Origin: Rostratula benghalensis
Taxonomy: Eukaryota; Chordata; Aves; Charadriiformes; Rostratulidae
Length of the DNA stretch: 64,000 nucleotides
Direction of reading: 5' to 3'
NCBI GenBank assembly: GCA_013399305.1
Contig: VXAI01000067.1
Span: 2,804,152 to 2,868,151 of the forward strand
The notes beneath the pieces are model-generated. The model had not been told where the DNA came from, ran no database searches, and worked only from the letters and a program-made list of their open reading frames with translations. Position numbers and translations under genes: made by a program. Below are positions 45,251 to 59,600 of the stretch, in pieces (the first letter of the stretch is position 1; every line of letters begins with the position of its first letter).

Positions 45251-48200
45251 GTGGGAATCACGGCTCTCTGTTAAAGGGACAGCGGGCTGCAGCAGGGGCT
45301 GCGCTTGGTGGCCAGGCGGCATGGCCCCTGCCCACACACAACGAGCCCACCCCGGCCTCCCCAGCTTTGTCTGGATGGAGGCCAGCGGGGCTGTGAGCAG
45401 AAAGCAGGGGCAGGCTCTGGCACCCACCAGGAGCCATTTCCACATTCCCCTTTGTGGTTGCGGTAAGGCCCCTCTTGTCACCTGTGGCATCCTCCACCCA
45501 GGGCAGGAAGCATCCAGCACCTCCAGCTCAGCGTGTGGGGATGGAGAGAGCAGCCCTTGGGGGCACAGGCAGGAGCAGGAGCTGCCCAAAGTGTTGCCTC
45601 CCCTGCCCAGGCTCCCCATGGCTGCCTCATGTCCCTGGGGACGCCCAGCAGCCCAGCCCAGCTCCTTGCCTTCCCCAGCTCTGGCACTACCAGGAGCAGC
45701 AGGATGCCTCGGCTGCTCTGTGCCGGGCCGGTTCCTGTGAACTTAGTGATGTTTTGTTGCGTGGCAGAGGGATGGGAAGAACTGGTGAGGTGCTGGGATT
45801 GGGCTGATGAGGTGCTGGGGTTAGGGTGCCCCCAGTGCAGCACTCCATGCCCATCGCTGCCCGCTGCCCCATCTCCCCTGGGCATGTGGCCGCAGGGCTG
45901 TGATGCTGGCAGCCTCGGGGGGTGCGTGGGCAAGAGCAGGGCCCCACGCCCCTGGCGCTCCTGCCCTCTCCCTGCCGCTGACCATCTGTCATTCAATTAG
46001 GGCTGGGAGGCAGCTGAGGGGCTGGGGGGAGCAGGGCTGGGGGTCAGCGACCCCGCGCACAACGGCCTGCTGCCTCGCAGACGAGAAGAAGTTCAAATGT
46101 TAAATGCTCTCCGGCCCCACGCTCATCCAGGGCACTCGCCTTTGGAGGCAGTGGAGGGGTGAAGGGCATCAGTCATTAGCACTTAGATTTCAGCTCAGAG
46201 GCTGACCCTGCCTTCTGTTGGGGGATTTTGGCCTGAAAAGCCTTAACCCTTCCAGGGCAGTCTGCACCCTCCCCAGCCCCTGTGGGGGCAGCCCCAGGCT
46301 GATGATGCCTGGTCAGGTTGCTCCTTGCATCCTCCCCAGCAACCTGGGGCTGCCCCCCGGGCAGGTGGGTTTGGGATAGAGGAGGGATCCCCACATCCCT
46401 GCCCCACAGCCAGCATCTTCCCTGATCCTGAAGGGATAAGCCAGGGCAACAAGTCTCAGTGCCAGCAGGGAGCTGTGCCATGGACCTGTGATGGAGGCAG
46501 CACACATGCCCTGCCCACCCACAGCTGCATCTCCTGTGGGGTGCCTGACACCCCTCCCCTTCTCACAAACAGACCAGAACAAATTGATGAATTGAGCTTT
46601 CACTATGCTAATTTGGACATTATAAATATTTAACTATCCATCCTAGCAGCCAGCCAGAGAGAGATCCTCTCTCCTTTACATGCCACTTAATCTAAAGTAA
46701 ACGCTTGCCCCAGAAGTGGCTGGGGCAATCTGAGCATCCTGTTCCCTGTGCAGGGTCCCTCAGGGGACCAGGTGGGTCTAAAAGAGGTGGTGGTGGTGTA
46801 TGTCTTGTCATGGTTGCCTCATTTCTGAGAGCCTCCCTGCTGGCCTCCTCAACTCAGGAGTGCTAGGAAGCTAAGCTGAGGCAGAAACACAGCACTCTGG
46901 CTAGGAAGATGCTAACACCCAGCCCCAACTCAGCCAGGGGCTCCAGCCCCATACCCCAGTGCCAGAGTGTTCTGCCTGGAGCAGATTTCACACTTATATA
47001 TATATATTCAGAGAGAGAGAATTCCTGGCTTGGGATCAAGGCAATCTAGGAGGTTCCACTCTCTTTCAATAGGAACTAGCTCCTCTGCCTCATACAAGCC
47101 CACATTTATTGTTCCAGTGGGACAATACCTAGCTAGAGAACCGCATGGCCTCCTTTTGAGGACAGATTATGCATCCTCCATGACATCAGCATTTTATACA
47201 TTTGATAGATTTTTTTCTCGTTCAATATACTTACAATTTGTTGCTGAAGGGGAGCAGTTTTCTCTTTCAATGTGGTAGCACATCACAAGTATTTGTTAAT
47301 GATTGCAGAGCTTTGCCTTTCCTGAAGGGCTTGAGCAGCTGCTTGATACCCTTGGCTGTAACAGTTTTACAAGGTATTCACCTTAGAGGCTGTAGAAGCA
47401 AAAGAAAATGTCACTCAGAGTGGTTCAGGGGCCCGTGGGGCTTCAAACAGCTCAGCTGGGTCTTGGTCTGGCAGTTTTAAAGCATTTGTGTGGCAGCTGT
47501 GCCAATCACTTGAAGCAGCAGGCCTTGGGAAACTGCCTTTCAGTTTTGGAGCTCTGTTAATTTATTAATGAGAAGTTTATACTATCTGTGATTTATCCTG
47601 AATCTGTCTCTCACCTGCTAGCAAAAAGTTCTTCTCTAAGGAAAAGTACCCTGGTGTTTTGGTAGGCAGCTTGGGTGGGCACCCATGTGCCACTGCAGGG
47701 CCAGGACTCACAGCCCCATGCCACAACCTCTTGCCCAAATGCAGAGTGTGCACGGTAAGGGGAAGGCTAATACTGTGCTAGATGCGTCAAGAAAGGATGG
47801 AAATAAGTGTGGGCTGTCATCACCTGAGCATTCACAGGGACTTGACATCAATCCCTACATCAAAATACACACAAGAATAGGAAACGATATCCTGGAATGA
47901 TCCTGCAAATCTGTGTGGCTTCCCTCCCACCCACATCCCCAATTATGTAGAAACTTGTGGATGTTGGTGTATTTTTGTGCTTGCTCACTCTCTCTTGCCC
48001 AGGACAAGCTGGCAGCGCCTTGGTGAGGTCCTGGGGGAAGGAAGGATCTGAGGAGACTGCCCTGAGCTCAAGCTGCAAAAAGGGGCTGGATGCTGCACCA
48101 GGGACGTGAAGCACTAGGTACTTTGCTATAGGGTCAGATATTGGATTATCAGCAAAAGTTAGTCCTGGTCACATGATAGATCCTACATTTGCTGTCATAA

Positions 48201-50500
48201 AATCTATCGTTATTTAATAGGCATGGAAATCAAATTTTTCTGTGGACTATGAAGCAGGAATCTTTTAAAAATGTCTGTTTACCATGACAGACAACATATT
48301 GACCACTAGTTTGGAGATCTCACAGGTGATTCGGAGATGTGTGTGAATACAAGCTCACAGCTGCCTTTGCTGTATTCACTGTTCAAAATCAAACCCCACC
48401 AAATGGCTGCTCAAACAGCTTTCCAAGCAGGTAGATTTTAATTTCTTTACTTTAAAGGCTACTGTTTTGTTACAGACAAATAATAAGGAAATCATATGGC
48501 ATCGACCTGCCTCTAACGATGCTGCTGTCTTCGGTGATACAGGTATACCCAGTGAGGAGATACACCCCAGCCTTTTCCCACAGAAGATAACCTGCCTTCT
48601 CTGGATGCAGCTGACCTGGTATTTCCTACCGTAAACACCCTCATTTATTCTAGCAGCACGAAGGGGCTGAGCTCATTCTGACTTGAGTCAATGCAAATGG
48701 TTTCCCTGGTGTAAGGGGCACTTGGCTGGAAGGCAGGTGGACCAGGTGGCTTTTTCACTTTCCAAAGGTTACATATAGGATATTTCCCCCCCTCTCCACA
48801 ATTACTAACTGTTTCCATCCCTCAGTCTCCCCATTTCTGCCACAGGATCCCTGGATAGGAGCTGTGGAATGAAATTGAAAGAAAAAGTTGCAATGCCAAT
48901 GTGGGGCATGTAGGTGCCCTGAGAGGTTACAGCACCATCCCAGCACCCTGACTCCTCCAGCAGGTGACAAAGGGGTGTTCATCCTTCCTCTGTGCCATGA
49001 TGAGATAGTTCAAGTCATGAGAAAGAGCTCTCCTGGGTAAGGACTATTAACTGCAGATGACATGTGATTTGCACCGGGTCTCCTGATGGAGACGCTAAGT
49101 AGTTTCACATGGATTCCAATGGAGCATTTATAAATGTGTTTTCCCCAGTCTCCTTTTGTGGACATGTTGGGGCACTCCACAAGCTGCTGCAGCTCCACCG
49201 TCACCAGGCTTAGCTTGCTCTGACCCTGCCAGCCTGGCACTGTTGTGACACCCTGACACCAAGGAGAGCAGAGGGGGCTTGAGCACTATCTCCCTCTAGC
49301 TTTAGAATCAGCATGGTTTTTAATCTGCACATATTTTGAAGTGTGGGGATCCCATAAATCCTTCCACATCTGGGACCGCTTGTAATGGCCAGTGTCAGGA
49401 GTTTACAGAGGAGCTTTCCTAAGATCTAGTGCCCAGAATCAATAGCAGCTGCAGTTCCAGGCAGGGGGATAGGCTGAATCCCTATGTGATTCTCAGGTGT
49501 TTTCAATTGTATTGCCAGCAAAAAATTATTGTTGTTAAATGATTCTGCTGGTCTGCTTGTGCCTTTTGAAGTTGCCTTTATTTCTTTGAGCTCAGATTCC
49601 TTGAGATCCCCTCGCTGCTCCGTCCCCAAACCCGCATGTATCTAATAACCTGACAGCTTCCCAGCAGATGTCTCCATCTTCTCCATTTTCTCCTTTATTG
49701 AGGAGACAGACTTCGCTGGAGAGCGTATCTTAGCTGTGGAGCCAACGCAGGCTCTTCAGAGAGCTCCCAGAGGCCCAACTCATCTGCTCCAGCCATGGAG
49801 GAAGAAGCGGACATTGCCCAGGAAGACAGGGTTTGAAACAACCAGCAGCTCACCCTTCCTTCGTTTTCTTTTTTCCTGCTTGCCCTTGCACAGTGCGTCT
49901 GAAAATATCAGGTCCCATTTGCCTGGAAGCAAGCATGTTACTCTGGGCTGAATTTTTGGAGGTTTCAGCCACCCCAGCTCCTTGCAGGGACTGCCCCTTA
50001 TCATCAACATGGCTCCCCTTTCTGTCTGTGCAGAGTGCTGCCAGGAACCACCAGGGGAATGGAGAGAAGGTGCAAGTGCCTTTGGCCTGCACCACAGTGT
50101 GCTGGCTGGGATCACTGCCCAGACTCTGTCTTCTCTGTGAGGTCCTTCCTCTGAGTCTTTGCTAGTTACCCCACAGGCAAGTTGGGTCCAGACTCCCTTG
50201 GCCGTCCCAGTTTGCTCTGAAGTGCCCACATCTGAATTCCTTGTGAGGGGAAGAAAGGAACATGGAGGTGATGGGCAGCATCTGTAATAGGAAATTGCTG
50301 TCTGCAGATATGTGTGTGAAGGAAAGCCCGTGTCAGACAATGGTATCAAGGGATAAATTCCACAAGTGAGTGAATCCATCTGAGTGTAAGACACAGGTTG
50401 TGCATTTTCCTCAAGGAGCTGAACAGCTCCAAGGACATCAATCCACTTTATGAATGACAAGGTTTCCCTAGCGTTACCCATGCTTACTCAACAGGGGAGA
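45251..50500. other. Non-coding upstream flank
   Basis: Average to GC-rich sequence, with a G/C-rich patch around 45250-46100 that lacks the CpG density of the islands to the left. Frames of 150-233 codons occur, the longest on the minus strand at 49780-50481, but none has a recognised domain. An octamer ATGCAAAT lies at 48691-48698. No RNA gene or transposon is recognised. Confidence 0.45.
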
Positions 50501-50536
50501 AGACAACAGGCAAATAAACAGATGTTTGGCTCATCT

Positions 50537-50612
50537 CGGACCAGGTTTTGAATCCTTACTCCCCTTGCACTTAGGTGGAACTATGCTGGGAAATTTTGCT
50601 TGAATAAGGAGC
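50537..50612. repeat. Possible remnant of an old palindromic repeat
   Basis: Near-inverted arms CCTTACTC (50554-50561) and GAATAAGG (50602-50609) lie in a context (GGACCAGGTTTTGAATCC) that resembles the GATCAGGCCC / CCTTACTC ends of old sauropsid palindromic repeats. One mismatch in the arms and strong decay make this uncertain. Confidence 0.25.
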
Positions 50613-53600
50613 TTGATCATGTTCCTCTTTTGAAGGAGCAATGTGATAGTGTCCAAGCTAAAACATCTTCTGGAAAATGTAGCCTTCTCTCCTGGCTTGC
50701 TCTGCAGGTAGGTGGTGTGCACTGAGAGATGCTCCAGCTCTTTCAGAGCAAGGTTTTGCTCATTTAATGCAATGGAAAGCAGCTCATTCCCATCTCCAAG
50801 GATAGGAATTTCTCCTGCCTTTGCTCTGAACAAATGGAAATCTGCTCCTTCTAATCTTCCCCTGTACACCTGGTGTTGCAGGGACCAGTGACAACCTGGC
50901 CCTGATAAAGACTTCAAGAGTGGACCCATTATCTATATCCAAGAAACACTCCGATCATGTGGGAATAGTTAAAGGTAAGAAAATATATAACAGGTCATCT
51001 GTCTTTCAGCTACAGTCAGTCAGAGGTGGAAACAGATTGACACAGCTGGGTACAGCCTTTACGCAGGAGCCTGCAAAAGCCGGTCAGCAGAGATGCAGCA
51101 GGCGCAGAGCACAGCCCACGGTGCTTCCCTTCAAAGACGCTTGTCTGTGGGGTTTGGCCACCAGCTTTGGAGACCCTGGCCAAAACATTCAGGTCACTTT
51201 CTGCCAAGCCTGTTCTGACGAGTTGTGCGACCTAAGACTGGATTTGGTTCTCTGTCCCATCGGCATGTGGGGTGACGTGGCCCTTTCTTGCTGGCAGAGG
51301 CAAGGAGTATGAGGCAATGCTCTTGGGCATGTCAGGCAATTCAGACCCTCCCTGTCACCTGGCCCTGATGCCGTGGAAAGCATCATGCTGGGAAAGCAGC
51401 TGGATGCCTGAGAGGTGCAAGCCTTCATCTGTACACTCCTTTCTGGGTATTTGGTCGTACACGGTGTCATGTGGGCAGGGTGTAACCCCTGGCCTCCAGT
51501 GCAGATGGTTGCATGAAAACAATTAATCTTTCGGAGAGTGGCGAATGGAAGCATTAGTGCCTTGATCCCTAACACAGGTGATCGACACTGCCCAGTACAA
51601 AGGCTTGTGTGCACAGGCAGCTTTTCCTGACTGCTAGCTTTTGTAAGGGAAGGCACAGAAGTCTGGAGTAGTGGATCTCAGGAAGCTTAGAAGCATCCTG
51701 TTCATGGTAGGCAAACAGTGGGGCAGGAGCCCTGAGGAAAGGCAGGGAGCCCTGCTGGCAAAGCAGCTGGGGGAGTTGGGCAGCGAATACCCCTTGCTCT
51801 GATTCCTGCTGCGGAAAAGGCAGCACGACTCAGCTGTTTGCTCCTGGCAGATAACCTGGAACAAATACCCTAGCTACACCTATTTCTTATCCCAGGGGGA
51901 ATGAACCATCTGTAGTTTCGCTAGCTATGCTGGACAGGAAGGGGTAGTTCATTAGCAATTTATACGTTTGGTTTGCCTCCTCAAATGGATCCTGCCAGCA
52001 GCAGGGATGTGTCATTTCCCTGTTGAGATGCTCCTGGCTTTCACACTATCAGCTCCCGAGCACTCACTCTCCTTTTGAGCTGGAGTTATCAGCCTATGTA
52101 AATGATGTAAGTAAGCTGCAGGAGTGGGGTCACATAAGCGTTTTGTTAGGCTCTGCCCTGTCAGTCCTATTTCACGGATTCTGACAGAATATTAACATGT
52201 TTGCATATGTAAATGTGTTAAAGAGAGCATCAGCTGAGGGAATACATTAAACTCAGTCGTCCTTCCAAGTTGATTTAATCTGACAGCACCTCCATTAAAA
52301 AAATAAAAAGCATCAGTTTTCCCTTTGTGACTTGATGTACAGTAATTAGCTTGTTAGAGCAGGAAACACCTCCTTTCATAATTGATTTTGCACCCCTTTT
52401 ACTTGGATATCTCTGACAAGCTGTTTCTAGTTCCCCAAGGACGCCATCAGTACTTCCCATGTGTTTGGAATTTCATGAATGTGAATAATGAATATGATTT
52501 ATCCCTCCCACACTCCCATGCACAGATAATATATGTAGCCAATTTGTGAACTGGACCCTGCATCAGAAAGATCGGTGTCAAAGTATTAATAGTGTAGTGA
52601 CCAACCGTGTGCAGGAATTAAGGCACAGCTAAGCAGTGATTTTCTGGGCATTAGTGAAATGGGAACAGGTTGCACCATGTGTTTGTCCACTGGGGAGGAA
52701 AAAAATGGAGGAAGATTTTCTGAATGGCCCTGTGTATCTAAGTTAGCATGCCAAATTGGTTGCTTATTACAGCTGGCACAGTGCCTTAGTGGGCTAATGT
52801 GTTAATAATGTGTAATGTTTCTCTTAGGCAATGGCACCACTCTTCATTAGCGCTTCTCAAGCCCTGTCACTGTTGCTTAGCTCGACATTTTGTTTCTGAT
52901 GTTCGAGTGAGGGTATTTGAAATCAGGATTTCAGATCTGCTAATACATGTCACACACTCTTTAAAAATGGATTTTAAAAGGGCCTTGATAATTTTATGGC
53001 TACTAATAACATTTGTAGCTATGTGAGCTAAGCTAATGATAAGAGTAATCAAATTTCATGTTTCACGGCATAAAATGAGCAACTGTGAGGGTCAGGAAGG
53101 TATTCACTCCCTGCCCTCCTCCCCTGGGAACCACCGTCTTTTCCAGTTGGTTCAGTAGATGAGCTGTGTTTGGGATGTGAAATAGCACAGTGCTGCAGGA
53201 AAGTTTAGGGGCTCAAACCATACAGAGCAAGGATCTTATTTATGAGCATAGGAATTCTAGTTTCAGTAGGCAAATGGAGTGAAACATTTGAACAATGCAT
53301 TTGTTTCACACTGATTACCTCCCATGTCAGCATCAAATACACAGGGCTGACTCTCCCCATTTTTGTGGTTCTTTGCTCAAGGCCTCTGAACTGGGGTGTA
53401 TAAGCCTCATATTTCTGAGCAGCCCTAGCACAGCCATGTAGCTCAAGTCCTAATTTTTCGATCAATGAAGGTGCTTGCTTAGACTTTCCTCCTATTTTTG
53501 TGTTTTCACTCTCTGCATTAGCAAGTCTGTTTTTAACACTGAGAATAACATTGAGAAGTGGCTAAAGGAGCCTGGAGCCACCAGCAAACACCTTCCTTGG

Positions 53601-56600
53601 CAGCCATCACTGCAGGACCACCGTGGGGAGAAGCATTGGTTCTGCTGCTGGTGGAGCCCAGAGATGGGTGCCTGGAGCCCATGGATGGGTGCAGACAGAT
53701 CAACCTTCCCCTGCCCATAGCGTGGTTGCTGTTTGCTCCTGGTGTGCTCTGCCCCTGGCAGTGCCCACACCGTGTCCCATGGTCCTCAGCAGCGTTCACC
53801 TGGCGCTGCAAATCATGGCCAGAGCCAGGAGGCTGGGATGTGGCAAGGCCACAACCTGTTTAATTGATGTCTGGTTTTGATACAGACTTTCAGTCCTGTG
53901 TTTTGCCACATAGTGCCAAGAGCATTTTCTAGCACCCATACTTTTAGTGTGATGTGTTTTCTAAAGCCTGTTAGTGTATTGTGCCAGTGATGTACTGATG
54001 AGTCTAAAAGGACTCACTTAACACAATGTGTAATAAAACAGAAAGGAGATGTGCTGAGTAAATAGATCCAGCAGAGACAGTCAAAAAGCTCTCTGTATTT
54101 TTTAAAGAGGAAAATAGCTTTTATTTTTTAAAAAAGACCTTTTCCAGAAAATATCTTCTTTTTCTTCTAGATGTAGATGTTCATTTAAATACGTAAGGAA
54201 TTTGAGAGTTTTTTTTTGGTCAACTACATTTAACCTGAGGCATTTTGCTTCCTGAAGTGGAGTTTACAGGAGCTTGGTATTATCTTACAAAAATGAAAAG
54301 AAAAAAAGAGTTTAATAGCATCTAAAATATTTTCAGGTTCAGAAACATTTTTTTTTGGAAAAAAAACTCCTGGTGAGCTCCATCTAACCACATGTAATTT
54401 GTCTTCAGGCTGTGCTTCCAGGCAGAGGTCCAGCAGTGGGGGGGGGATGGGGCAGGACAGACACTGCCCACAACCTGCCAGCGTGGGCTCTGCAGGGCTG
54501 CCCAGGGCAGCTGGCTTCTCTATATTCACAAAGAGCACACAAATCCACAAACCAAAAAGTGAATGTTTATAGAGGCACCCTGGGAGATAGTAAAATTAAA
54601 GGCAGAGATCAGAAGAGTGCTCTAGAAAACATTTTTGCTTAGCAGTTTTATGATCAGAGCCAAGCACAAGATAACATGAGACTGTAATAAGATCTAGCCC
54701 AGCAAAGGAAGTCCTGGTGAATTCAAGCTTCCCGAGGGCTGCTCCATGCCCGAGCTGGGGCAATGTTGGGGATTTCTTCCCACGGCCTCTGATTGGGGAC
54801 ACGCTATATCCCTTCCTGGGGACAAAACCCCCACAAGCCAGTGAGTGTTGCCTGGTCCCGTCCCAAGAGCGTGTGGCCCTCGTGGGCAAGGAATACAGGG
54901 TTAAAATTCTGCGAGTCAAGGTAGAAATGATGCCATAGAACTCCCCCAGTTATGTTTCTCCTTGTTGCTCTGGAGTTGAGTTCTCTTGCAGGCTGAAAAG
55001 AAGCTCCTGCTCTCACACAGGGCACAATCAGCATGTCTGCAGGCAGCTGGTGCCTGCCATTACCCCCCTGATTCCACCAGCATCGTGCCCCTTCCCACGC
55101 GTGCTCTGGCTTTTCCACCAGTGATGCCCAGGGCTGCCTGTAGCGCTGCAGGAGATATGGGGTGGTGGGTGATGCTGGAGTGCCCTCTCCTCACCACGCC
55201 AGCTGGGGCGACTGATTCAGCCCCAGGGAAAGTGACTGCAAGGAGGGTGAAAGCTTGGCTGAGCAGCATCAGGCACTGCCAAAAGTTGTTTGTTTTTTTT
55301 TGAGGCTCCGAGTGGGCTGCCATGAGGAGAGCGCTTCCCAGTACGTCAGGGAACATAATGGAAAAGGCTAGAGTTAAAGACCCTTTAATTGAGGCCTTCT
55401 GAACGGTAAGTGTAACACCACATTGCTCTGTTTAGGGGATTTTGCGTATCTCTACCATCAAGGCTCCATTTGTCTGTAGGATTAATCACTTTTTGATCCA
55501 GAGGTTTTAAGACAGACAGCTTACTAGGAATGTGCTGCATGGCTCTCCCAGGCTGGCAATTAGCCTTATTTCTTCATATTGTCTTGTTTATTATGCTCTT
55601 CTCCAGCTTTCTTTTTTCCTGACCAGCATGTTAATACACTAATTCATTTTTAATCCATTTTTAACTGTGCTTTTAGGAGACTTTTTAACAGAGAATTTTT
55701 AGTACAAGCTCTATGTTGAATACAGAAAATAAAAAACTTCTGCTGAGTAGAGAACAGGACTGTATATAGATGACACTGTAAAGAAATTCTTGGAGAAAAT
55801 CAATCATTTTGCTCTGTTTTAGGGGTTTTTCTCTAGACTTGCTGAGGTTCTCCTACTTGCCAGAACGTTGTCAAAACCCTGAATTGTATGCATTGCTGTT
55901 TAATCTCAATGCAAACAGTTTTCTTAAGGACACTATTTGTACCTCATATGAAAGAAAAAATATGTCCTGGGAGCAATATGTATGCATGTCCATCCAGCTT
56001 CCTTCAGATGCTGAGAAGCTATCTCCTGCTCTTCACAGGCTGTTTTCTCCCACGTGTCACTGGCTCTGAATGGCAGAGAGAGCTCACGCCCCCGTGTCCC
56101 GTCATGCAGCCTTTCCTCCCGTATTCCCAGTCCTTTACTGACCAGCACTGAAGGTGGACGATGTCTCTACCTCCTTCTCGTGTATGCAGTTTGAATGGAG
56201 GGGACAAGCAGGAAACTGTCCTTCAGCTCTAGACCAAAAATGTCCATTGAGGCTGTGGCTGGGAGGTATCCATGTACAGTTCTCACATGGGGTGGCACAA
56301 GCATGGCACCTCTGAGCTGCCAGCAAACAACACTTGACAAAGCCCCTCCAGACCCGGCAGCTTGCTTTGTTTCTGGAACCAACTCAAATGCTCTTGAAGA
56401 CAACCTCAGGGCTCAGAGTTTTTCTGTTTCCAGACGTGGCTTTGCCCTGAATCTTCAGGGTGACCTCGGTCAAGCAAGTTCACTGCTCTGCAGGAATGAT
56501 GCTGACCGCTTTTATACAGCATTTTGCTATGCCCTGAGGACTGCATATTGCTGTGGAAAACAGCACATGGTTAGTGGAACTGCAGTGTACCAAGTCAAAA

Positions 56601-59600
56601 CTTACTGAAATACACAGGAGCTTTGCATTGACTTTGGTTGGTTTTGGATCAGATGCTAAAAGCTGTAAAATTTTGTTTGCCTTCTGACATCCCCAGTGTG
56701 AAGTTACTAGCACTGTCGGAACTGGGTGCAGCACAAGCCATGCTTTTCTATCACAGGTAGTTTGTCTTCTTTTTTCTTGGCTCTTCTTTTAATAAATGTA
56801 ACCTCTTCTCCTATGGCTCAGGCATTGTGTTGAACCACCCCGACAAATGTTCTCAGGTTTTTAAAATATTCGGTATTAAAGAGATCAGGCCAGATGTGTT
56901 CTGCTGCCTTCATCACTCTAGGTTGTGTACTCTGTGTTGAAATGATTATTGTCATCACCCGGTGAAAGGCAGCTGATGAAAGACTCTTTCTCCCTCTGAT
57001 GAGCTATCCATCCGCCCATGCCCAGTGCAGAGTGCACAGGTTTTGTTTTTGAATGATATATTGCTGTGTCAAAGTGGCTTATGTGCTGCTTAAACTTACG
57101 CTGGTGAATGATAGAGAGTGTGTGTTAAACAATCTCACTGCAACGGGAGCTGTATTTTCTCCTCTCCAGCTTTGGGAGCACCACAGCAACCCCCCCCCGC
57201 CGTCAGCCCGGCAAGGGCTCCTGGGGCAGGGTGTCTGGCTACCTCCACACTTGGGCGGTCACACTGGCCATTTTGAAATAAATGCAGTTGGATACCAACC
57301 ATTTTAAGTCTTTCCAGAAGACAGGACTGTTCTGCCCGCTCTGATCTGTTGATGAAGGAAACTGTTTTACATATGATATTTTGAAATGTTTTGGGTTTGG
57401 ATGTATTTCCCCTAAAACCTTTTCTGTTCTTAACTTGTGTAGCTTTCATTTTTCCCACTTCTCTCCCTTTTACTCTCCTTTATCCCTCTTTTTTTCAATA
57501 CTTTGCATGACTCAACAACAATAGCTAAGAAGGGATAAGATGATGGGGAAGCTATAATGAATCCATTTTGGGTCTATTGCCAGTTTCCCAAAGCATCTCC
57601 AAAGGAAGCATTTTATGAGTAAAACATATTAAAATTGCCATTTTGCCTTGAAAAATGTTTTGAATGGAACATTCAGTTCTCAAAGCCTTCCACACTTCCA
57701 CAGTCCTCAGTGTATCTGGTAAATTCCACCAATGCTGAGCAGAGCCTGTAACATGAATAAGACCTTCCCAAACAACCAAGAATAATTAAAAACCCCAAGC
57801 TATAGACATTTATTCTCTGTGTGTAGTGACAAAATCAAATACTTAACCAAAAATAATGTAATGAAACGTCTAGGTCACAAAATGGAGTACTGCAGCCTGG
57901 AAAAATAGTTTTCTGACCTTCTGGATTTCCTCTATTAGAGGACTACTGTGCAGTGAGCAAACCCTATTTCTTACAACAAAGAAATTTAGCAATCTGTGAG
58001 GCTATGTCACCTTGCTGGCAGAAACACTGAGCGGCAATACTGCTGAAAGTCAACACTAATAGCTGACACCAAATTAAACTGCCAGGGTTTGTGTGATGTA
58101 GTTCTGTCACCCTTTGACACATTTGATGTGAATTCAGAGGCTTCTGCTGTAAACTCATCAGCAGAGCTCATGACGCATCATCTTTACATATCTGTCCATC
58201 CACATTTGTCAGCAAGCTGTGTGCCTCAAATGACTCCGGCGATGGGGATATAGATTGCTTTACCTTCACGTATAGTAAATAGAGTGTTTTAACACTACTG
58301 ATACCCTCAGCTCTAGCTTTTAACTGACAAAGTCTTGTTAGCTGCACTTCAGCCTTTCTGCGTCCACGCTGAACGCGGTGATTGATGAGGGCTGATTATG
58401 GCAGTGGGGTGGCCCATCCCTTCTTAACCTGTGGCTCAAATCATCTCCAGTTTGCCCATGCAGAAGAGCAGCAGGCACACTCCTAAGTGTCTTCATGAAG
58501 TGCCTGATTGAAAGGCCACAGCCAATTAGGCTGAGCTGAAATGGACACTTGCAGGATGTCTTTGCCTCTCAGTTCCCAGCGCGGTGCCTGCAGAGAGCTG
58601 ACACTAAAGAACCACGGGGCCCTCACATCTGCTTGCTCCCACCCAGTGGCTCTCAAACCCGGGGGCTGGTGTTTCAGCCCGGGAAGTACGTGGGGGTGGC
58701 TGTGCCCTCACTTCACAGCCCCGGACCAGGAACAGCCCCAGCAAGTGCTGGAGGCTGGATCCTGGTGCAGCAAACAGGGGTCACAAATGGAAGTCACTCT
58801 GCTCAGGCAGGTATTCACCAGTGACAAATATATAATCTCCCCACAAAATAACCTGGTGTTTCAAAACACAAACAGCTCGCCCCACCTTTTGTCCCTGGGC
58901 AATCTGAAAGGGATTGCTAATGTTTATTTTTTTCTGTAAACCAATTCACGTTACTGTAGTTTCAGATTGATGCCTTTTGGTTATCAGCTCCTAATTTTCC
59001 TTTTAATTTTGGACTTACTGAAGTAATGAAAGCAGGTCCCCTCAGATGACAGGAAATTGCTGCTGGGGTGGTGTGAGCACTGGAGTGGCTGCAACGCTCT
59101 GAGTGATGCTGAAGAGAGGGTCCACAGGTCTCCACCATGCTTGTGTCTCCCCTATGGAAAAGAAAAGGGCCTGCAGTTTCTGTTTGTGTCTCCATGGTAT
59201 TTAACATACTTGCTAGCTTCAGTAGCATCTTTTTGCCACTTATTAATATCTTGAGTCTTTTTTCTTCCACTGACTAGCCTTGCTATCCGTGTAAATTACT
59301 ATGGAGAGAAAGGTGTGTTTAGATACAGGAGGAATAAACAGAACAATAACAATAAATCATATTTATTTTTCTAAGTCTATTTTAACACATGGTTTAAAAT
59401 GCTAGCCTCATAAGGTAGCATCAAACCATATTTATTCAAGTGTGAGCTGTAACAGAATGGGAATAGAAACATGATGTCCTACAAGAAAAGCCACTCTATT
59501 TTCACCCCAAATCTCTAAACCTTCTGTTTATATAATACTGTATAATACTAGCATGAAAACATTGCATAGTGTCCCATGTTCCAATAACCCTTCGCACCAC

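Noticed and set aside
45249..46000. Several 150-170 residue frames on both strands
   Set aside because: They overlap each other in GC-rich DNA and are low in domain-like character; no evidence of a gene.
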